Below, one piece after another: positions 50,500 to 61,100 of a DNA stretch of 64,000 nucleotides. The DNA is taken from the NCBI GenBank assembly GCA_914767885.1, contig CAJZBQ010000027.1:248001-312000 (forward strand), read 5' to 3'. How positions within the stretch are numbered: position 1 is the stretch's first letter; every line of letters begins with the position of its first letter. The notes under the pieces were generated by a model, which worked only from the letters and a program-made list of their open reading frames with translations, was not told the DNA's origin and ran no database searches. A program made the position numbers and the translations under genes. Source of the DNA: Blepharisma stoltei (Eukaryota; Ciliophora; Heterotrichea; Heterotrichida; Blepharismidae).

Positions 50500-53118
50500 A
50501 TGGGACAAGCTGAATCATATAGTCAAATAAGGCTACAAAGAAGCACCACAGAAATTAAAAAACCTATCACGCGGCACAGTACAGGTGCTGCTTTTCACCC
50601 AAAAACTCTGAAAGTTCGTATTGGCTCAGATACTGTTTCAGTCGAAGTACCTGATGACTCAGTTACATGTGGATGGCTTTTATCTGAAACAATTCGATTA
50701 AATAATTCACCGAATACATTAATTGGATTTAGAACTGCTTTGAATTCAGATATTTTGGATTTTTTATTAACAAAGTATGACAGGCCATTGTCATTCTTAA
50801 AAGATAATGAAGAATTAATTGCAATTTTTTCAGAACCTGTGCCTTCAGAAATTTCGTGCGGGACTTTCACACCTATAAAGGTGATAGGAAAAGGCGGGTT
50901 TTCTACTGTTTTTCAAGTGCGGAAAAAAGATACTGGACATTTATATGCAATAAAAACAATTAGTAAAAAATTTGTAATAAAAGAAGATAAAATTTTCCAA
51001 ATTGTAAGTGAAAAAGATATTATGACAAAACTTCAACATCCTTTTATAGTGAAATTGCACTGGACTTTCCAAACTAAGGAAAACTTGCATTTAGTTATGG
51101 ACTTGTGTCCAGGCGGTGAGCTATTTTTCCATCTGCATAACTTGGGGAGGTTTACAGAGGACCAAGCCAGATTTTACTTTGGCGAAATTTTACTTGGGCT
51201 AGAGTACTTGCATGAAAATGGGGTATTATATCGAGATTTGAAGCCAGAAAATATTTTATTAGATTATGATGGACATATAAAAATCACGGATTTTGGATTA
51301 TCTAAGCAAGGAATTTTGCCGAATGGTTTAACATATAGTTTCTGTGGCTCACCAGAATATATGAGTCCTGAAGTTTTGAAAAGTCAAGGACATGGCCGAG
51401 CAGTCGATTACTACAGCCTAGGCGCTCTCCTATTTGAAATGCTAACTGGTTTACCATGAATTAATGGTGGCGAGCCAGCCCACTTATTAACAGCTCTAAG
51501 GAGGATTGCGCCCGGTAGCATGCATTCGATTAGGTTTCACTTAGTTTGGTGGAGCGCAATGGCGAATTAGACTGATCAAGCTCATTCCAGGTCAAGGTTT
51601 CACCTCTGGGGAAGATGAATGTTTGGTATTGTAAAGGGAAAGTCTAGCAGAGTTTTGAATCAATTGAAAAATACCTAGCACAATACCTGGTTGCGCCATG
51701 AGTAATAAGATCTATTTTGATCTACAAGTTGCCAGAAAATTCTTTTCAAATTTTCTGGGAGGGCAACCCAAGTCCCACTACACTATAGCTAGCATGTGAG
51801 CCCATTTCTGGATTAGCGCAGTCAACAGACAAAAGGTAGGCGGTCGCGAAGCAAAGATAGAGTAAATTCCCTTGAGTTGTCACAATAGCTTTTCAATAAT
51901 CTTAACTAAGAACTAAGCTAACTGGTTTACCTCCATTTTATGACTCAAATAGATCCAAAATGTATTTTAAAGTTCTCAACGAACCATTAATGCTTCCAAA
52001 TTTCATATCGAAAAGTGGAAGATCATTATTATGGGGATTATTAAACAAAGATCCATCTGAGAGGCTTGGAAATCTGGGAGGCTTCGCAGAAATCAAAGCC
52101 CACCCTTGGTGCAAAAAAATAAAATTTGACAAAATGCTAACTCCCCCCCCCCCCTCCGTGAGCGAACAAAACCATTAGAAAAATCGCTATTTTTTGACCA
52201 AAAACCCACCCTCCGTGAGTGAACAAAAATTTTTTTAATAGAAAAAATTTTAATGGAAAAAAATTTTGATATATAAGTGATAATTAGTATAATGAAATCT
52301 AGAGCTAATTCTGTTTAATTTTAAACAAATTGCGTTTTAAAACATAAATTTTGCAAATTAAATTAATATTTGCTTCCCAATTTTTGCAAATTAGGATTTT
52401 TTTAAATTTCGAAAAAAATATTTTTTATAAAATTTATATATAAAATTTTTTTTAAAAAAAAAAATTAACCCCCCTCCGTGAGCGAACAAAATTTTTTTGT
52501 TCGCTCACGGAGGGGGGGGGGGGAGTAAGGAAACAAATTGTACCTCCTTTTCGGCCAAATTTAAGGCTCTCAAACTTTGATCCTGAATACACAGTGATGG
52601 ATATAGATCAAGATTTTTTGGCTGAAAATAGGAACTTTCATGATGAAAATTTTGCTGATTTTGAATATAGCATTGAGGACGAAATAAAAGATACTCTAGC
52701 TGTACCAAGTCACAATTTATCATCAATGTCAACTATAACCTCAAAATCAGCTGACGTAGTATCAAGAAACGGCAGCCAATTAAAAGTTTTCGCTATTAAT
52801 GAAGAAGAGGAAGAAGAAAAAGAGTCACAAATCGAATCCAAGGCCAATACTCCTAGGGCGCTTTCAGCTGAAAATACCATCTCTTCTTTTATGTTCAAAC
52901 CTCCAAAAGAACTAGGATTTTCTCTGAAAGCATTAAAAGAAAAAATTCCCAGAAAAGAAATAAAAATCCATTTACCTATAAATACAGCAAAGCACGCAAC
53001 AGTTCTTCAAAGTGCTAATAAAGAGCCAAGCGGTACGATGTCTTCCAATGAAGATTATGATGAAGCTGAAATCAATTTAATACCAGGATTTTCATCAAAA
53101 TTTTTGCAGGAAGAGTAG
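50500..53118 (+). CDS. AGC-family protein kinase, split by class C element and MITE
   Basis: Starts MGQAESYSQI (N-myristoylation signal). An N-terminal ubiquitin/RBD-like region (LKVRIGSDTVSVEVPDDS) precedes the kinase: VIGKGGFSTVFQVRKK, YAIKTISKK, catalytic loop YRDLKPENILLDYDG, ITDFGLSKQG, activation loop TYSFCGSPEYMSPE. The element at 51456-51916 splits LTGLP from PFYDSNRSKMYFKVL; the MITE at 52138-52525 splits KIKFDKML from RKQIVPPFRPNL. The C-terminal tail has the AGC turn region and hydrophobic motif ENFADFEYS. Closest to S6K/SGK/PKA-type kinases; the upstream PDK1-like input is inferred. Confidence 0.95.
51456..51916 (+). mobile_element. GC-rich class C element in AGC kinase
   Basis: 461 bp between perfect 15-bp repeats GCTAACTGGTTTACC (51441-51455, 51917-51931). 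Related to the NDUFS1 insert and ends TTCAATAATCTTAACTAAG. Removal with one repeat copy gives EMLTGLPPFYDSN. Confidence 0.93.
52138..52525. mobile_element. Full-length class A MITE IES in AGC kinase
   Basis: 388 bp, TAA both sides. Four copies of the CCTCCGTGAG motif: two direct at the left (52150, 52210), a hairpin pair at the right (52478-52520). Excision gives KFDKMLRKQIVPPF. Confidence 0.95.
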
Positions 53119-53181
53119 TGTGTATTATAAAAGTGAAAATAGAAATTACGAAACATTATTATATAAATAAGCATAACCCAA

Positions 53182-56057
53182 TTAAGTTGCAGCAGGAGAT
53201 TGTATTTCTTTTTGAATCCCATTTGAAGCTAAACTAATTCTTCTGGACGCTGAGTCTTCAAATCCAGAGCCAGATGCAAAAGGCGTTAATCTTCTTTGTC
53301 TTCCTTTTTCTTCTCAACTTCTATAGTTGTTTTTCAATTGTTCTAGGCAATTTACATTGATTTCTTCTGAGTGCAAATATTTGCACCACACTTCGTATAA
53401 TGGTATACATATATTTTTAAGAAACCCAGCTTGGCTTTTATACACATCTGTTGTATCTCGATCACAGTACGTAGAAACTGGCATTCCTTTAGCTTTTTCT
53501 ATATCTCCCTGCTTGAAAAACTCCTCCATAACAAAAGATGTCCATTTTTCATGCAGTTCTGGTATCTTTGCACTGTGGCCTATATCTGCACATTTTAATC
53601 CCATTGATAAAATAATGATTTTATCATCGTGGTTTTCCATTGATAAATCAGCTAAATTATTAGCTCGGGTATTGAATTTCCCCAAAATTTCAAAATGCCG
53701 CCCCATATCAGTTTCCAGGATCATTTCTATTATTAATTTTCTGCATTTAACATAGTCTTCGTTCGATAAATTTTGGAAAATATTCTGACCAGCTTTTTGC
53801 ATTATACTATATGTTTTATAAGCATGCATATTTTCCAAAACTCCTGCATCATTGTATTGTAAAGCTAGCTCGTCTCTGTTATTTATTAAAAACCTGTTGG
53901 TAACACCAGGGTGCTCAGTCCCTCCTTCGTGAGAGAACAAAATAATTTTTTGGGGTTCATTTTTTTTAATTTTTATGTAATTTTATACTCTATGATCAAA
54001 CAGAAGGTTTTTTTAATATAAATGATAATTGTTATAATGAAATCTCTTGCTAATTCCGTTTAATTTTAAACAGCTTGCACTTTAAAACATAAATAACAGA
54101 TTCAATTAATAATTTCTTTAAAATTATTTCGAATATGGATTTTTTTAAATTTCTACTGATAGGTTTTTTGGCAAAAAATAGGGATTTTTCCAATGATTTT
54201 GTTTGCTCACAGGGGGAGGAGTCAGCATCATGGCCTAAAGCAGCTACAATGCAAGACATAGTGTCTAAAGGAGTTAATGTTTGAAGTAGTTCACCTCGAA
54301 TAATGAAATACAAAAGAGTATGTAAAACATCAGCTGCATGGCAAGCATTGTGATAAGCATTTTGGGTATGATATGACTATATAAATATTACTCTTTCAAG
54401 AGCTTGGAAAAATCTATCAGAGACTTCTTCTTGAATCGAAAAAGTTTCATTTAAGCTTCATTTCTGAAATAAATATTTTGCAACTATTGAAAGACTGCTC
54501 CCAGTTGTCTGGTATACAAATCATATGTCAAATTTTCAATTAACCCCAACACAATATAAAACAGTTTCCAATTCTTCCATCCCATAACTTTTGGCTAAAA
54601 ATTCAGGCTTTTTTTCTTGGACATCGAGCATTGAAACTCTTCTTACAGCTCCTCGCTGCGTTTTTTCATGCTTTTGATCCAAGCAAAGCTGCAGCACAAA
54701 TGCTCTATCTTGTTCATCCATTTCTTGATTTTCACTGAATTTATCAACATTAAACATGAACATATCGCCATGGGCAATTTTTCTTTTAATTTTTTCTATT
54801 TCGATGGTTGCGTTTTTTAATTTCACTTTGACGTCTTTAAACATAATCACAGTTGCAGCAGCTTTTATATTTTGCTTAATTTTGTCAATAGCTCCTACAG
54901 TCACTTCAATTTCTGAATTAAACATGTTTTGAGTGTTTTTTTCGGGCTCTAAAAAAGAAGGATTTGGGTCTAAAGCTTCCTCTTCTTTTATCTTCCTATA
55001 GAATAGCTGTTTTGCTCTCATTTCTGCTTGATGTGATTCGATAATCTGAATAACAAAGAAAATAACTAAAATAAAAAAATCAGAGAGAACAGCAATTGGT
55101 GACAAACTTGTCAACGTCAAAAAGCAGCCCAGCATAAGTATCATCGTTATAAAAGAAATTCCCACAATAATAAAAAAGTTGTCATAAGTGATAGTTCTCA
55201 GAAGTACTATAAAGCAAGCCATCGCTAAAGTATGAGTCTGGGCATTAGGATTATAATCATTACCAAACATTCCTGATAATACATTTTCATCGCATAAAAC
55301 TAAATAAAACATAATCAGCAAACCAAGGATTCCAAAAAATAAATTTGTGTAATATGCAAAATGATGATATTTTCAAATAAAGTATAAAACTGTGTATGAC
55401 ATCACTAAAATCATTGTCAAAAAAATCATTCTCACCGTAAATGGGCCAGTTTTTATTTTGTCTGAGTTGTAGAGTAGTGATCATGTCGCTAACTCCCCTC
55501 CGTGAGAACAAAACCATTGAAAAATTGCTTTTCGCCCAAAACCCGACTTTTGTGAGGAAACAAAATTTTGTTAATATAACAATTTTTTATGAAAATATTT
55601 TGATATATAAGTATCATTACAATAAAAATCTCAAAATAATTCAGTTTAATTTTAAACAGCTTGAATTTTAAAACATAAATTTTATTAAATTAACATTCTT
55701 TAAAATTATTTCGAATATGGAATTTTTAAATTTTGAAAAAAAATTACTATAAATAAATTTTAAAAAAAATTCGGAAGGAAGTAAGGAAATGACTAAATAG
55801 CAGGTTAGAAATAAATAAAAAATCAGTAAATTATTTTTGTATTCTCGGGATAGGTTGTTATCATTATGCTTATGGAAACATAGAGATTCTAAATATTTTT
55901 GGTTCAAAACCTTTTCTTTATAACTTATAAAGTTCGGATTTATTGGGAAGCAAATACTTTCATGCTCTTCATGGCCAAGAACTGAATAAATTGCATGACC
56001 AGTTTGTCTGAAATAAGGAGGGTCTCCTCTTCCACCTTCTAGATGTGATCTTCGCAT
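53182..56057 (-). CDS. Membrane-anchored cyclic-nucleotide phosphodiesterase, split by two MITEs
   Basis: Starts MRRSHLEGGRGDPPYF. About six transmembrane helices (FYLFLTCYLVISL then TVRMIFLTMILVMSYTVLYF, IMFYLVLC, FIVLLRTITYDNFFIIVGIS, FILVIFFVIQII). The PDE catalytic domain follows: YHNACHAADVLHTLL, GHDAEHPGVTNRFL, LALQYNDAGVLENMHA, GLKCADIGHSAKIPELH. The His and Asp metal ligands are all present. A 15-nt intron (54377-54391) joins QALER to SYHTQNAYHNA. MITEs at 53915-54221 and 55490-55781 must go. TGA codes for Trp at several sites. C-terminus ends QSPAAT-stop. Probably hydrolyses cAMP or cGMP at a membrane. Confidence 0.94.
53915..54221. mobile_element. Class A MITE IES flanked by TCA instead of TTA/TAA
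   Basis: 307 bp in the PDE metal-binding motif. Left GTGCTCAGTCCCTCC, right GGAGGAGTCAGCATC: the shared bases are TCA(G). Correct joining gives GHDAEHPGVTN. There is no TA at either boundary. Confidence 0.9.
54377..54391 (-). other. 15-nt intron in PDE gene
   Basis: Minus-strand GTAATATTTATATAG, containing an in-frame TAG. Joins FFQALER to SYHTQNAYHN. Confidence 0.9.
55490..55781. mobile_element. Class A MITE IES in first TM region of PDE
   Basis: 292 bp with TAA both sides (TCGCTAACTCCCCTCC ... GGAAGTAAGG). One end degenerate. Excision joins CYLVISL to ATWSLLYNSDKIKT. Confidence 0.86.
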
Positions 56058-56075
56058 TTTTGACTAATAATTTAC

Positions 56076-56516
56076 ATAATAATAAAATGGCTTCGGCAGA
56101 AAGGGTAATTCACTCCGTGAATTCCCTCTCCTTCTCACCCGATTTTATTATTATAGGGTTCGGTTTTTACACGTGGACTTCTGTACAAGGTGGCGTAAAA
56201 TGGCGAGGACTTTTTATCTCGCCAGCCTTGGACATCGTGTTTTACCTCTTTCCACTGCCGATATAAAAGGCAGGACCCTTAGGCCGAACAGGTGCTGGAT
56301 AAAAGTCGGATAGAGCAAGGCAACGCGCCAAGCCGCTAGTGTTTCCCGTACTTCTGGACTCCCAAATGGCTTCAAGGGGATTAGGAGGAGCGAGCCGTAC
56401 TGCGAGGTCCGACATACGTACGAGAATAGCAACAAGACCGAGAAAAAAAGCGCCTTCACAGGTGCTGCTCATCTAGAGGCCCAACTAGAGGCCGAGTTAA
56501 ATTAAGCTAACTAAGA
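56076..56516 (+). mobile_element. GC-rich class C element upstream of PDE
   Basis: 441 bp between 14-bp repeats GACTAATAATTTAC (56062-56075, 56517-56530), starting 18 bp from the PDE start codon. Shares AGGGTTCGGTTT and GACCCTTAGGC-type segments with the element at 22469. Confidence 0.88.
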
Positions 56517-56730
56517 GACTAATAATTTACGGTTTTTGAAAAATTAAAATTTTATTAATTGAATAAACTGAGATTAATCAATATGAAATTGGTAAATTTG
56601 CATAAAAATAATATCAGAAAACAAATTTTGAGGAAATAAGCATAGCACTGAGCTTTTAGTTTCTGAAAATGTAGAGAATGAATAATGGAATGAATTTTGT
56701 GCTAAATATTAAAAAAAATGAATAAAAAGT

Positions 56731-56801
56731 AGCGAAGAATGGTTTCGATCCATCGACCTCTGGGTTATGAGCCCAGCACGCTTCCACTGCGCCACTTCGC
56801 T
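56731..56801 (-). tRNA. Initiator tRNA-Met (CAT)
   Basis: 71 nt. Acceptor AGCGAAG pairs with CTTCGCT, so the A1:U72 pair of eukaryotic initiators is present. D arm GGCGCAGTGGAAGCG, anticodon arm CTGGGCTCATAACCCAG with three G:C pairs beside the loop, and T loop ATCGAAA. All are initiator hallmarks rather than elongator tRNA-Met. No intron. Confidence 0.95.
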
Positions 56802-57042
56802 TGAGATTTAGATATGAATAAATATTATATAGGTCTTCTGAATTTCTTCTGTGTAGATACATATCTGCAGAGTTTATTTAAGATGCTCTTAATATGCTAA
56901 AAATCAATAATTTATTATAAAATAATAACTACCATTAAATTTCTTAAATAAAGCTAAACTATTTTATGCCTTGATCCAATTGCAATGCTATTATTTGATA
57001 ATAAAATTGCCCTAAAAATATCATCAATAAAATTGGGAATAA
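56802..57042. other. Intergenic, nothing recognised
   Basis: AT-rich spacer between the tRNA and the small membrane protein gene. Confidence 0.4.
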
Positions 57043-57426
57043 ATGATAGGAATAGTCAAGGAACAAATAAAAAGTTCAGACTCCAATGAATCCTTGCATG
57101 CTTGCAATTTATTAATTAAATACATCAAAAAACCTCAGACTTTACATTATGCTTTACAGGGAGATGATATTTTAGTTACATAACTTTGAGCCTTCACGCC
57201 AGGTCTACTCCAAAATGACTATTTTTATCGTTATCATTTGAAGTCTATATCAAAAAGACTGCTTTTTTTTGCCCTTTATTTTTGAATATTGCTTTTGTTG
57301 CCTATTTTTACTGGGATATTCCTGTTGTTCGCTCTATATGCATACCTTGCGAAAAAGCAATTCTGTCATAGCGAATTGATTGTTTGAATGTCATCTGACC
57401 TTCCATTCATATTATCGACGTCATTA
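57043..57426 (+). CDS. Small membrane protein with 16-nt intron
   Basis: Starts MIGIVKEQIKSSDSNESLHA. A 16-nt intron at 57175-57190 joins LQGDDIL to PSRQVYSKMTIFIVIIWSLY. Two hydrophobic, Cys-rich segments (MTIFIVIIW; CFFLPFIFEYCFCCLFLLGY), ending FHSYYRRH-stop. About 120 residues. No family recognised; without the intron the frame stops after 44 codons. Confidence 0.62.
57175..57190 (+). other. 16-nt intron
   Basis: GTTACATAACTTTGAG, GT...AG, with an in-frame TAA. Confidence 0.6.
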
Positions 57427-57529
57427 AGTCAAATTTAAAAGTTTTCATTTTAGCATTCAAGTGTGAAGGAATGGCTTCTTAAAAATAAATAAATAAATAC
57501 GTAAATAGGCTAATTAAAAGTGAAAATAA

Positions 57530-57740
57530 AATTCAAAAATTGCAAAAAAAAAATACCATAAAAGGAAAAACACCAGCTTAGAAAAACGTACCAAAATCAT
57601 AAACCAAAAACAGTCAAAAAATAGACCTATAAAAAAGAGGCCATAAAAACATAGGCCAAAAAAAATGCCAAAAAAAAGGCAAAATATGCAAAAAATAGGT
57701 TAAAGCAAATAAGCCAATATAATAGGCCATAGTCGTTATG
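57530..57740. repeat. Degenerate short tandem repeat
   Basis: Loose repeats of AAAAATAGGCC / ATAGGCCAAAAAAA / CCATAAAAAC units about 15-25 bp long, A-rich. Purpose unknown. Confidence 0.5.
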
Positions 57741-57920
57741 GTGTATGCGTCGTGTGAAGGAATCATATAGCCAGCTTTTAGCTAGAGATTTGAGAGGAAA
57801 GCATGCAATTAATAAAAAATAAAAAAAAATTAGGAAATGTACTGAAGATAATTAAGAATAGGGTAATTTTGAGAAAAAATTGATCCAGAGAGTGGGCAAA
57901 AACTATTATAATCAGTTGTG

Positions 57921-58023
57921 TAATTTCTGACCGGCTCCCACGAGCCAAAGATGGATTTCACGCGTGAAAATCCAGAAATTCTACGCGGAAACCCATTTTT
58001 GGCTCATGGGAGTCGATCAGAAA
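57921..58023. other. Palindromic IES-like element
   Basis: 103 bp between TA 57921 and TA 58024. Arms ATTTCTGACCGGCTCCCACG and its inverse (CATGGGAGTCGATCAGAAAT) continue with GAGCCAAAGATGG / CCATTTTTGGCTC; the whole element folds into a hairpin. It lies about 130 bp before the STAND gene start; no frame tests it. Confidence 0.7.
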
Positions 58024-58151
58024 TAAAGCAAAAAGATCATAGATAATTATAATAATCTTATGCTTTACAACTTTATATTGAATTATTCAATGATGACTTT
58101 GCTCATAAGAACCAATTTTTAGAAAAGACAGAAAGCATAATATATTCTCTA

Positions 58152-61100
58152 ATGGAGTCTTCATCAAGTCTAAAAATATTACTTTCAGTATATAGAAACC
58201 CAAAAATCAAAAGAGGGAATAAATCATCAATCTCAATAAAGCCCTGATTTTTGGATTTAGATGTGACATCCTACAAGTATTTTATGGAAAAAGCTACAGA
58301 GAGCTTCAAATGGAATTATATAGAATTAAGGGCAAGTGAATTTTCTCATAGTGAAGCAATCCCATGTGATTTGTATATCCAAGTTAGGGAATTCCTCAAA
58401 TCAAAGCCTCAAAAGCTTTGCTTTATCATGGGAAGTTCTGGCTCAGGAAAATCATTATTTTGCAAATTTTTGTGTTTGAGATTATTAAATAATCCAGATA
58501 CTGAATATTTCCCAATTTTTATTAGCTATTATTGAGCAATTCTTGAACATGAGAATTTAATTGAAGACATTCTAGCAGAATACTCAATAAATATTGATTT
58601 TGAGCATCTATGAAATAAAAAGATACTTTTCATTCTAGATGGATTTGATTATTTTTCATTAAATTCTGATTTAATAAAATTTTATAGCATCATTGAAAAA
58701 TTACCAAATAGCAAAATCGTTATTACATGAAGACATTTATCCTATCTTATATTATCTTATAGTTTAATGGCTCTATTTCATGTCGCCTTTGTCTGGTTAT
58801 TGCAGACTAAGTCACTTTCGAGCCATCTGATTACTAAACCCTACCAAAGCTTGATCACCTCGTAAGTATACCACTGCTTTCAGTACCTTAGATAGTTGTT
58901 ATGATCCTTAAAACCAACTTGAACCTGTCTGTCACTCTAAGGACTAGCCTTCACCACATGGGATTGGAGGTACATTCAAAATTTTCTTTCTCTAAGGACT
59001 TGAAATCCTACTAAGTTCCGTCTCATTGTTGGATAATTGCTGAGTGAAGCCAAAACCTTATAATAAATTTATCTATTAGCGAGGAAAGAAAAGCCGGCTG
59101 ATTCCATATTTTGATTATATAAGGATATTTATCAGAAAACTCCCATAGAATGGTTTTTAATAGCTTTCGTGATGAAATCTATGAGCTTTATATCAAACCT
59201 TTAAATAACCAACAAATCATAAAATATATAAAAAATTACTTGAAAAAAGAAAAAGGCTATTGAATAAATTACGAAGCTGCCTTATACGAAATTCATACAG
59301 TCCATAAGCTTCACAAAAACCTTAGAAATCCTTTCTTATTAAATGCTTTAATGTCCAAACCGAACATCATCAGCATTTTAAAAAACCATAAAAATCTCCT
59401 TGCCAAAAAATCAGAAATTTTTGAAGCTGTTATTGAAAATCTTATTTTTTCATCTGATAATTTTGACCACCAAAGCTATGATATCATTAGAGACATCTAT
59501 ATGAAAACTCTAATGAAATTTTCCCTAGACACTACCAATGGAAAACCACTTGAAATAAAAAACTCTGAATGGACTCCAATATTATCAGTGATTACAAAAT
59601 CCCATGGTTGCCCTTTGAATTTAATAAAAAAGACTGAGAAATCAAGATTTTATTCGTTTACGCAGACATCATTTATAGATTATTTTATATCTCATCAAAT
59701 CGTTGATGATATTGAATTTTGGAATGATATTGAAGTTGCTCAAGGCAGCTATTTCAACCAAGTGAATTTCATTGATAAGGTTGAAATCATCCAGTTTATT
59801 GGAGATATAATCAACGAAAGCAAGTTAAAAATATTCGAAATAATTGCGAATGGCTGGAAAGATAAAGAAAAGTTACAAAAAGCGTTTAAAAATAGTCAAG
59901 AAATCCTTATGAGGATTAAGCAACGATTTTGTAAGTATGAGCATCTTAATACGTTATTATATAGAAAAATGCAGCAGGAGAATGAAAAATCTCAATTTGA
60001 TCTATGGAAGTCAGGAATTCAGTTTAAAAAAATAAAATTTGTAAAAACTTTAAACAAACCAATTAAAAAAATACCTGCGTACAATAGCCAAAAATATTTA
60101 ACCCTTGACATGCTAATATCTCCTGATAAACAACTATTTTGCCTACTCAGGGCCGATGGTAAAATAATAATAATTTCCTTGAAGACATTTAAAAATATTT
60201 GGACTATTAAAGTCTCTGATTCATTTGCATGTTTGATTTCTCCTTGTAGTAGTTATATTTGCATAGGAAATATTGATGAAAATTTAAAATTATGAAGCAT
60301 AGATAGAAAAGAACTATTTTTCGAGATCAAAAACTCTTCATCAAGTGAAGGAACTATGTTTACATTTTCATGCTGTGGAAAAATTTTGGCTTATTGCAAT
60401 ACTATTGGATTAATAATTTTAAGAAATTTAGAATCATGCGAAGAATTTTGTTTGATTGTGGGGGAACAAATTATCACATCATTTTCGTTTGCAGAAACTG
60501 GAAATTTGTTTTTCGTTGGAAATTCCGAAGGTTTTTTGAGAGTTTATGAGCTTGAAAATAAAACCCTTGTTTATACGCTAGTAGGGCAAGATTCAGCAAT
60601 TGATAATATATTTTTATATCCCAGTAATGATCTTGCTGTAACAGTGAGTAAAGTCGATTCTGTTGTAAAAATATGAAACCTCAATAAAAGAGTCCTTTGT
60701 AAAACAGTTATTTCTAAAACGTCTCCTGGTCTACTTATATGGGAATTCACAAAGGATGGGCGTTATTTTATTACTTTGGACGAAAACAGATCGATAGGTG
60801 TTGCTGATTTACTAGCAGAAGATAGTCAAAATCGCGCATATATATTAAACAGTCAGGTGACATCTATTAAAATATGTCCTGATGAAAATGGCTTTATAGC
60901 TTGCAACATTGATGGCTCATTTTTATTTTATGACTTTACAAAATATTTTAGCTATCGAGACAATCAAAATGAAGAAGAAGACGAAAGTGAAAGCGAAACT
61001 GAACAAGAAAAATTGGCTATTTCTGCTGTAAATTTCTCAAAATCAGAAAATTTATTAGCATCAGGAAGTCATGGAGGACAAATCAGGATTTGAAAAATAG

